From Deltaproteobacteria bacterium (lineage in GTDB: Bacteria > Desulfobacterota > Desulfobacteria > Desulfobacterales > SURF-7), in contig JAFDJC010000082.1 of assembly GCA_019307665.1 (NCBI GenBank), positions 1-11,594 of the forward strand: a stretch of 11,594 nt of DNA, read 5' to 3'. The position numbers were made by a program, and so were the translations under genes. Of this stretch, positions 6,098-11,594 are shown piece by piece. The first letter of the stretch is position 1. Each line of letters opens with the position of its first letter. The notes under the pieces are model-generated. The model was not told the origin of the DNA and did no database searches. It worked only from the letters and a program-made list of their open reading frames with translations.

Positions 6098-7813
6098 ATG
6101 TCCGAGAATATATTTATAGAGCCTTACGGTGGTTCTCTTATTAATCTTGTTGTCGATGAAGATAGAAGCAGCATTTTAAAAGATGTTGCGTTGAACCTAC
6201 AGGATATTATTTTAAACGACAGGCAACTTTGTGACTTTGAACTTCTTGCAACAGGAGCGTTTTCCCCACTTGAAGGATTTATGACAAGGTCGGATTATGA
6301 ATCGGTCCTTGACAGAATGCGACTTCAGAATGGATTTGTATGGCCCCTTCCGATTTGCCTTGATATATCTGAAACAACGGCCAGATCACTTGAGGTGGGT
6401 CAATCTGTTGCACTTCGTGACCCTGAAGGATTCCTTCTGGCGGTAATGAATATTGAAGATATTTGGCAGGCGGATCATAAAAAAGAAGTCAGGCTGGTAT
6501 TTGGTACTGAAGATATGGATCATCCTGGTGTAGGAGCCTTTTTTTCAGGGACCGGTGATTACTATATAGGCGGAAAGATTGAAGTCATCAGCTTGCCGCT
6601 TCATTTTAATTTTTTACAGCTTCGCCATACCCCTCGGGAAGTGAGAAGTACATTTAAAAAGCTCGGTTGGCAACGTATTGTCGGATTCCATACCAGTAAT
6701 CCGATTCACAGGCCCCAGTTTGAAATGATGCTGAAGGCAATGCGCCAGGCTAATGCCAATCTCCTGTTGCTCCCTACTGCGGGAATGGCAAGACCGGGAG
6801 ATTTTGATCACTATACGCGTGTAAGGTGTTATCGCAGGATAACAGGTCGTTATCCTCCTGATTCTTTTATTTTAAACCTCCTTCCCCTCGCAATGAGAAT
6901 GGCAGGGCCAAGAGATGCCCTGCTTCATACAATAATTGCAAAAAATTTCGGTTGCACTCATTTTATTGTCGGCCATGGTCATGCAAACCCCGAACCTGCT
7001 GAAGATGGAAAACAGTTTTACGGGGATGATGAAGCAAAAGATCTGGTCCTGGAATTTTCAGAAGAAATCGGTGTCTCGGTCATTCCTTTCAAAGAGATGG
7101 TATATCTTCCCTTTGAGGACGAATACCGGTTTTCCGACCAGGTTCCTGATGAAACCCAAACCATCTCTCTTTCAGGGACGGATATACGTGGACGTATTAG
7201 AAGCGGCCGTAACATACCGATGTGGGCCACATTCGATGAAGTCGTTGAAGAATTGAGAATGGCGTATCCTCTGCCAAAAAAACAGGGTTTTACCGTCTTT
7301 TTGACAGGCCTTTCAGGTGCAGGAAAGTCTACGATAGCAAAGATAGTCTATTCGCGTTTTCTTGAAATCGGTGAAAGACCGGTCACCCTTCTTGATGGTG
7401 ATATTGTGAGGCATAATCTTTCCAATGAGCTATCCTTTTCCAAGGAACATAGAGATATAAATGTACGCCGGATCGGGTTTGTGGCAAGTGAAATCACCAA
7501 AAACCGGGGGATTGCAATATGTGCTCCGATTGCGCCCTATGAGGCGACCCGAAGGGAAGTGAGAAAGGTAATCGAGGAATATGGTGGTTTTATCGAAGTC
7601 CATGTGTCTACACCGATTGAAGAATGTGAAAAAAGGGACAGGAAAGGGATGTACGCTAAAGCACGCGCGGGTTTGATTAAAGGATTTACCGGGGTGGATG
7701 ATCCTTATGAAGAACCTGAATCGCCTGAGTTGCGTATCAATACAACCGATCTCACACCGGATGAAGCTGCTCAGGAAATACTGCTTTACCTAGGCCAGAA
7801 AGGATATATATGA
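6098..7813 (+). CDS. sat/cysC: Bifunctional ATP sulfurylase/APS kinase with altered sulfurylase motifs
   Basis: This 571-residue fusion belongs to the family that makes APS from sulfate plus ATP and then PAPS from APS plus ATP. The ATP sulfurylase part covers about 1-392: PUA-like N-domain with GAFSPLEGFM (53-62), then DHYTRVRCY (237-245), LLPLAMRMAGPRDAL (261-275) and LSGTDIR (358-364). The APS kinase part covers 397-571: P-loop GLSGAGKST (404-412), LLDGD (431-435), RRIGFVASEITKN (457-469), KARAGLIKGFTG (521-532). The kinase half looks fully intact. The sulfurylase half departs from the standard Q-x-R-N-P-x-H-x-x-H motif (here HTSNPIHRPQ, 198-207) and from the GRDHAGPG loop (here GHGHANPE, 292-299), so its activity is uncertain. 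AGGAGA (6085-6090) gives the start. It overlaps galE by ATGA. A PAPS role for sulfation fits the context better than dissimilatory sulfate reduction, but this is inference. Confidence 0.9.
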   Translation: MSENIFIEPYGGSLINLVVDEDRSSILKDVALNLQDIILNDRQLCDFELLATGAFSPLEGFMTRSDYESVLDRMRLQNGFVWPLPICLDISETTARSLEVGQSVALRDPEGFLLAVMNIEDIWQADHKKEVRLVFGTEDMDHPGVGAFFSGTGDYYIGGKIEVISLPLHFNFLQLRHTPREVRSTFKKLGWQRIVGFHTSNPIHRPQFEMMLKAMRQANANLLLLPTAGMARPGDFDHYTRVRCYRRITGRYPPDSFILNLLPLAMRMAGPRDALLHTIIAKNFGCTHFIVGHGHANPEPAEDGKQFYGDDEAKDLVLEFSEEIGVSVIPFKEMVYLPFEDEYRFSDQVPDETQTISLSGTDIRGRIRSGRNIPMWATFDEVVEELRMAYPLPKKQGFTVFLTGLSGAGKSTIAKIVYSRFLEIGERPVTLLDGDIVRHNLSNELSFSKEHRDINVRRIGFVASEITKNRGIAICAPIAPYEATRREVRKVIEEYGGFIEVHVSTPIEECEKRDRKGMYAKARAGLIKGFTGVDDPYEEPESPELRINTTDLTPDEAAQEILLYLGQKGYI

Positions 7814-8823
7814 GAATACTCGTCACAGGGGGTGCCGGCTACATCGGCAGCCATACATGCATAGAGCTTCTAGAGAAAGGATATGATATCCTTGTGATCG
7901 ATAACCTTGTAAACAGCAGCGAAGAGTCATTGAGAAGGGTGGAGGAGATTACAGGAAAAACACTTGAATTCATAAAGCTTGATCTGCTTAACAGAGAGGG
8001 TGTGAATACTCTTTTTAAAAAGAACAGCATAGATGCCGTCATCCATTTTGCCGGTTTGAAAGCTGTTGGAGAATCTGTGGAGATCCCCCTTTCATACTAT
8101 TACAACAATATAACCGGAACGCTGAATCTTGCGGAGGCTATGAAAGCATCCGGAGTTAAAAATATTGTTTTCAGCTCATCAGCGACTGTTTACGGTGATC
8201 CGCAAACAGTTCCCATAAAGGAGGATTTCCCGGTATCATCGACAAACCCATACGGCAGGACAAAGCTGATGATAGAAGATATTTTAAAAGACATTTTTAT
8301 ATCAGACAAGTCCTGGAATATTATGCTGCTCAGATATTTTAATCCTGTGGGAGCTCATTCAAGCGGCAAGATAGGAGAGGACCCGAACGGTATTCCAAAC
8401 AACCTTGTGCCATACATAAGCCAGGTTGCGGTAGGGAAACTTCCTGAGCTGTCGGTTTTTGGAAACGATTATCCGACACCTGACGGAACCGGTGTCAGAG
8501 ATTATATTCATGTTGTAGACCTTGCCAGGGGACATATAAAAGCATTGGAAAAACTTGAAAAATCCCCGGGTGTATTAACCTGTAATCTAGGAACAGGCAG
8601 CGGTTACAGCGTACTCGAAATGATTGCAGCGTTCAAAAAAGCATCAGGCAGAAAAGTGCCATACAGAGTCATTGAGCGCCGTCCCGGCGATATCGCTTCC
8701 TGTTATGCTGATCCGTCCCTTGCATTAAAAGAGCTCAACTGGTCTGCTGAATTTGGAATAGAGGACATGTGCCGTGATTCATGGAATTGGCAGTCGAGCA
8801 ATCCTGATGGATTCGAGTCATAA
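7810..8823 (+). CDS. galE: UDP-glucose 4-epimerase
   Basis: This 337-residue cytoplasmic enzyme interconverts UDP-glucose and UDP-galactose (or the N-acetylated forms) using bound NAD. It is a full-length extended short-chain dehydrogenase: Rossmann GGAGYIGSH (7-15), Asp31 at the end of strand 2 for the NAD ribose, HFAGLKAVGES (79-89), catalytic Ser124 in FSSSATVYG, and Tyr148/Lys152 in NPYGRTK. RYFNPVGAH (175-183) and the C-terminal RRPGDIASCYAD (290-301) and WNWQSSNP (325-332) are the usual GalE substrate-domain signatures. AGGA at 7801-7804 precedes the ATG, which overlaps the sat-cysC stop (ATGA). The two are therefore very likely translationally coupled. UDP-galactose supply points to envelope polysaccharide or glycolipid synthesis. 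Epimerase acting on UDP-GlcNAc cannot be excluded from sequence alone. Confidence 0.95.
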   Translation: MRILVTGGAGYIGSHTCIELLEKGYDILVIDNLVNSSEESLRRVEEITGKTLEFIKLDLLNREGVNTLFKKNSIDAVIHFAGLKAVGESVEIPLSYYYNNITGTLNLAEAMKASGVKNIVFSSSATVYGDPQTVPIKEDFPVSSTNPYGRTKLMIEDILKDIFISDKSWNIMLLRYFNPVGAHSSGKIGEDPNGIPNNLVPYISQVAVGKLPELSVFGNDYPTPDGTGVRDYIHVVDLARGHIKALEKLEKSPGVLTCNLGTGSGYSVLEMIAAFKKASGRKVPYRVIERRPGDIASCYADPSLALKELNWSAEFGIEDMCRDSWNWQSSNPDGFES

Positions 8824-8887
8824 AGATTTTGATTATTTTTTTCTTAATCATTGAGTAACGATAATTAATTCCTTACCACGATATGAT

Positions 8888-10039
8888 GTGATTATTGTCG
8901 GCTCAGGCCCTGCAGGAGCCCTCATGGGATATGACCTGTCCCAATACGGCCTGAAAGTGCTGCTGGTAGAAAAGGAATCGCTTCCACGGTATAAGGCATG
9001 TGGTGGCGGGCTTACCAGGCGGACCCTTGATGCCTTGCCGTTCGATGTTTCTCCTGTCATTGAAGATTACACTTATACCGCCAGAATGCTGTACCGGAAC
9101 AGGCTGCTGTATGTCAAAACTCATGACAAACCTATAGTTGGAATGGTAATGCGGGATGATTTTGATTATTTCCTGATCGAGCAGGCAATGGCAAAAGGTC
9201 TTGTTGTTCACGATGATACAGCTTTTGAGTCAGTATCCGGCAGGGCCGGAGAATTGTTGATAAAGACTTCAAAAGGAAGTTATAAGGCTAAAGTTGTTGC
9301 AGGTGCTGATGGTGTTAACAGCAGTGTAGCAAAAGCGCTAGACTTAAAAATAAAGCATGATGTCATGATGGCCATTGAAGGTGAGGTCTGTCCTGAAGAC
9401 ATGGGGATGCTTGAGAAATTCAGAAACAGCATTGATCTCGATTTTGGTGTTATACCCGGAGGGTATGGTTGGGTGTTTCCAAAAAAAGATCATCTCAGCA
9501 TAGGTGTTGGCTCAAGCATCAGGGGACTGCGAGATTGGAAAGGTTATTTTAGATCGTATCTGGAGCTTAAGGGTATAATTCCTGAATCCATGAAATATCC
9601 GGTCAGGGGTCGTTTGATTCCCATCAACCCGCACAAAGGCAACATTCTTTCCAATGAACGCGGGCTTGTTGCAGGGGATGCGGCAGGATTTACAGACCCC
9701 ATGACGGGTGAGGGGATTTTTTATGCTGTCCGGCAGGCCGCGATCGCTTCACAGGTAATAAAGGATGTTTTTTTATCAGGCAGCAGTGTCGCTGAATATA
9801 CCGGTTTGGTAAAGAGGGAGTTTATGAATGATCTCATATGGGCTAAAAGAATGGCGCATGTTTTATACCGATACCCGGCAATCAGCAGACGACTTTTATT
9901 CAGGTGCGGAGAAGCTCTGGGAGAGAATCAGACTGCGGTTATTTTGTCACAGCAGACATACAGTGATGTTTTCAGAAAGATAGCTATCCTGATGCTTAAT
10001 CCGATCCGACTTTTATCCCTGTTGTCACAAAACGATTAA
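8888..10039 (+). CDS. Geranylgeranyl-reductase-family FAD-dependent oxidoreductase
   Basis: This flavoprotein of about 383 residues belongs to the geranylgeranyl reductase / digeranylgeranylglycerophospholipid reductase branch of the p-hydroxybenzoate-hydroxylase fold. From the GTG start it shows the FAD dinucleotide motif VGSGPAG (4-10), KACGGGLT (36-43) with the family Cys-Gly-Gly, ADGVNSSVAK (140-149), the substrate-domain YGWVFPK (193-199) and the second FAD motif GDAAGFTDPMTGEGI (263-277). Family members reduce isoprenoid double bonds on lipids or quinones; the actual substrate here is unknown. The GTG at 8888 has no Shine-Dalgarno and cuts into the first beta strand. The open frame extends upstream (LPRYDVIIVG reads naturally) to a TGA at 8852-8854 with no ATG, GTG or TTG start. 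An ATA at 8861 or ATT at 8864 may be the real start. It lies 64 bp after galE, same strand. Confidence 0.85.
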   Translation: MIIVGSGPAGALMGYDLSQYGLKVLLVEKESLPRYKACGGGLTRRTLDALPFDVSPVIEDYTYTARMLYRNRLLYVKTHDKPIVGMVMRDDFDYFLIEQAMAKGLVVHDDTAFESVSGRAGELLIKTSKGSYKAKVVAGADGVNSSVAKALDLKIKHDVMMAIEGEVCPEDMGMLEKFRNSIDLDFGVIPGGYGWVFPKKDHLSIGVGSSIRGLRDWKGYFRSYLELKGIIPESMKYPVRGRLIPINPHKGNILSNERGLVAGDAAGFTDPMTGEGIFYAVRQAAIASQVIKDVFLSGSSVAEYTGLVKREFMNDLIWAKRMAHVLYRYPAISRRLLFRCGEALGENQTAVILSQQTYSDVFRKIAILMLNPIRLLSLLSQND

Positions 10040-10042
10040 CAA

Positions 10043-10849
10043 TTACCAAAATCTGTAAAAGTGATGAACAGGGCCGTGCCCCTTACCGATGGCATAGGGC
10101 GCACCTGCTTTAATGGCGCCCGTGATATATTGTTTTGCGTGCTTTACCGAGTTTTCCATGGTTTCCCCTTTTGCGAGAAAAGATGCGATTGCAGAGGCGA
10201 GGGTACATCCGGTTCCATGATTGTTTTTTGTTGTGATGCGTTTTTCTGAAAAATAGGTATACTGTTTTTGGACAGCTGTGAAAAATACATCAGTACAGTC
10301 CGTATCATCAGCATGACCGCCTTTTATCAGTACATTCTTACATCCAAAACCGGATAGTTCCGATGCTGCCGGTTTAATATCGTCTATACTTTGAATTCTT
10401 TTGTTCAATAAAGCGGCTGCTTCAGGAATATTAGGTGTAACCATGTCGGCAATGGGCAAAAGAAGTGTTTTTGTTGCCTCCACCGCGTTGTCGTCAATGA
10501 GCCGATCACCGCTCTGGGCAATCATAACAGGGTCTATCACAATGTTTGGCGGGTTATATTTTTTTAATAGTCCGGCAACAAGTTCGATGATGTCGGCGGA
10601 CAACAGCATACCGGTTTTAACTGCATCAGGCTTTATATCTGAAAAGACAGCTTTAACTTGTGCTTCAATGAAATCGAGGGGTACGGCGTGAATCGCCGTA
10701 ACCCCTCTTGTATTTTGAGCGGTCAGTGCGGTAATGACCGACATGCCGTAGCAGCCGAGAGCGGCAAATGTTTTAAGATCTGCCTGTATGCCGGCGCCAC
10801 CGCTGCTGTCGGACCCCGCAATTGTAAGTACCTTATAGTATTTTACCAT
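10043..10849 (-). CDS. thiD: Hydroxymethylpyrimidine/phosphomethylpyrimidine kinase
   Basis: This enzyme of about 268 residues phosphorylates HMP and HMP-phosphate to HMP-pyrophosphate in thiamine synthesis. The ribokinase-like fold is complete. Residues numbered from the alternative GTG at 10855 show TIAGSDSSGGAGIQADLKT (11-29, substrate and phosphate binding), VKTGML (79-84), IDPVMIAQSG (107-116), VTPNIPEA (139-146), VLIKGGH (175-181), the anion-hole/catalytic NNHGTGCTLASAIA (211-224), and the C-terminal GKGHGPVHHFY. An ATG at 10849 is preferred over the GTG six bases upstream, though neither has a clear Shine-Dalgarno. The start lies inside the last codons of the upstream oxidoreductase (overlap 7 bp), so they are probably co-translated. 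No TPP riboswitch is visible in front. The stop is 3 bases from the convergent flavoprotein stop. Confidence 0.95.
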   Translation of the reverse strand: MVKYYKVLTIAGSDSSGGAGIQADLKTFAALGCYGMSVITALTAQNTRGVTAIHAVPLDFIEAQVKAVFSDIKPDAVKTGMLLSADIIELVAGLLKKYNPPNIVIDPVMIAQSGDRLIDDNAVEATKTLLLPIADMVTPNIPEAAALLNKRIQSIDDIKPAASELSGFGCKNVLIKGGHADDTDCTDVFFTAVQKQYTYFSEKRITTKNNHGTGCTLASAIASFLAKGETMENSVKHAKQYITGAIKAGAPYAIGKGHGPVHHFYRFW

Positions 10850-11594
10850 CCCCACGTGAGATAGTCATGAATGGAGTCGGCAGCCTGTCTTCCAGCGCCC
10901 ATTGCGAGGATAACAGTTGCCGATCCGGTGACTATGTCACCTCCTGCCCATACACCTTTTTTGCTGGTTTTTCCGGTGACTTCATCTGCTTCGATATAGC
11001 CCCATTTATTTAGTGCAAGACCTTCCGTGGATTGGGTTAGAAGTGGATTCGCGCCGGCGCCCACAGCTATAATCGCAAGATCGCATTCGAGTTCAAACTC
11101 AGATCCTTCAATCGGAATGGGTCTTCTTCTTCCTGATGCGTCGGGTTCCCCCAACTCCATCTTTAGACCGGTCATACCGGTTACACGGCCTTCTTCATTC
11201 CCGAGAAACTCCACAGGGCTTGTAAGGAAATGAAATTCTACGCCCTCTTCTTCAGCATGGTGAACCTCTGCGCCCCTGGCCGGTACTTCCTGTCTTGAAC
11301 GGCGATATACAATTCGGGATTTCTCAGCGCCGAGTCGCAGGGCTGTCCTTGCAGAATCCATTGCTACATTTCCAGCGCCGAGTGTGATGACATTTTTACC
11401 CCTTACAATAGGTGTGTCATACTCGGGGAACAGATACGCTTTCATGAGGTTGGATCGTGTCAGGTATTCATTAGCAGAGAGAATGCCGATCAGATTTTCC
11501 CCCGGAATATTAAGGAATGTGGGAAGACCTGCCACTACGCCCAGGTATATTGCGTTATATCCTTCTTCGAAAAGTTCATCCACTGATGCCGTCC
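10843..11594 (-). CDS. GltA/NfnB/SudA-type NADPH oxidoreductase, C-terminal part
   Basis: The last 249 or so residues of a protein whose N-terminus lies beyond the right edge. It begins TASVDELFEEGYNAIYLG and ends TWGW. Visible motifs are GLPTFLNIPGENL, SANEYLTRSNLMKAY, the NAD(P)-binding LGAGNVAMDSARTALRLGA, IVYRRSRQEVPAR, and the closing FAD-binding VWAGGDIVTGSATVILAMGAGRQAA. This is the 'glutamate synthase (NADPH), homotetrameric' family, a GltD-like flavoprotein. In anaerobes close relatives serve as NfnB (electron-bifurcating ferredoxin:NADP reductase) or sulfide dehydrogenase SudA. The deciding clue, an NfnA/SudB gene immediately upstream, would lie outside the window. The TAA at 10843-10845 overlaps the start of thiD. 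Confidence 0.93.
   Translation of the reverse strand, partial: TASVDELFEEGYNAIYLGVVAGLPTFLNIPGENLIGILSANEYLTRSNLMKAYLFPEYDTPIVRGKNVITLGAGNVAMDSARTALRLGAEKSRIVYRRSRQEVPARGAEVHHAEEEGVEFHFLTSPVEFLGNEEGRVTGMTGLKMELGEPDASGRRRPIPIEGSEFELECDLAIIAVGAGANPLLTQSTEGLALNKWGYIEADEVTGKTSKKGVWAGGDIVTGSATVILAMGAGRQAADSIHDYLTWGW

Noticed and set aside
8903..9211. 102-residue minus-strand frame opposite the flavoprotein
   Set aside because: Shadow of the conserved FAD-binding region; no domain or ribosome site.
10070..10080. GGGC-CGT-GCCC hairpin about 30 bases after the flavoprotein stop
   Set aside because: Only 4 bp of stem, no T-tract, and it encodes the conserved Gly-His-Gly-Pro end of ThiD.

Overview
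The window reads as a chromosomal segment of a Gram-negative, probably anaerobic bacterium. The likeliest lineage is Desulfobacterota (the former sulfate-reducing Deltaproteobacteria). This is inferred from an outer-membrane porin next to a short PstS-like periplasmic protein, a fused ATP sulfurylase/APS kinase, a geranylgeranyl-reductase-family flavoprotein, and a GltA/NfnB-type NADPH oxidoreductase beside thiD. Base composition is moderately AT-rich. No rRNA, tRNA, CRISPR array, transposase or integrase is visible.

Layout. Positions 1-372 are a long AT-rich non-coding region with candidate promoters and small inverted repeats. Positions 373-2568 (+) hold a periplasmic PstS-like protein and a 541-residue porin. 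Between them is a candidate 38-codon gene at 830-946 whose stop overlaps the porin start. Positions 2590-3896 hold two small accessory genes in divergent orientation, DUF2971 (-) and DUF551 (+). An inverted repeat sits at the 3' end of the first, and tandem 17-18 bp repeats lie in the divergent promoter region. Positions 4018-5895 (+) hold a membrane-bound PAS histidine kinase with no partner response regulator in view.

Positions 6098-10039 (+) look like a three-gene transcription unit: sat-cysC fusion, galE (ATGA overlap), and a geranylgeranyl-reductase-like FAD protein. The outputs would be PAPS, UDP-galactose/UDP-glucose and a reduced isoprenoid or other FAD-dependent product. Together these suggest envelope glycan or glycolipid work rather than core sulfate respiration. 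The ATP sulfurylase half carries several substitutions at positions normally catalytic. Positions 10043-11594 (-) hold thiD and the C-terminal part of a GltA/NfnB/SudA-family flavoprotein. Their ends overlap, so they are probably co-transcribed, and they converge on the preceding operon with only three bases between stop codons.

Most of the window is ordinary metabolism. I did not find a convincing new system. The points most worth a second look are the altered catalytic motifs of the ATP sulfurylase domain, the start-codon problem of the flavoprotein at 8888, the hidden small ORF in front of the porin, and the repeats around the DUF2971/DUF551 pair.
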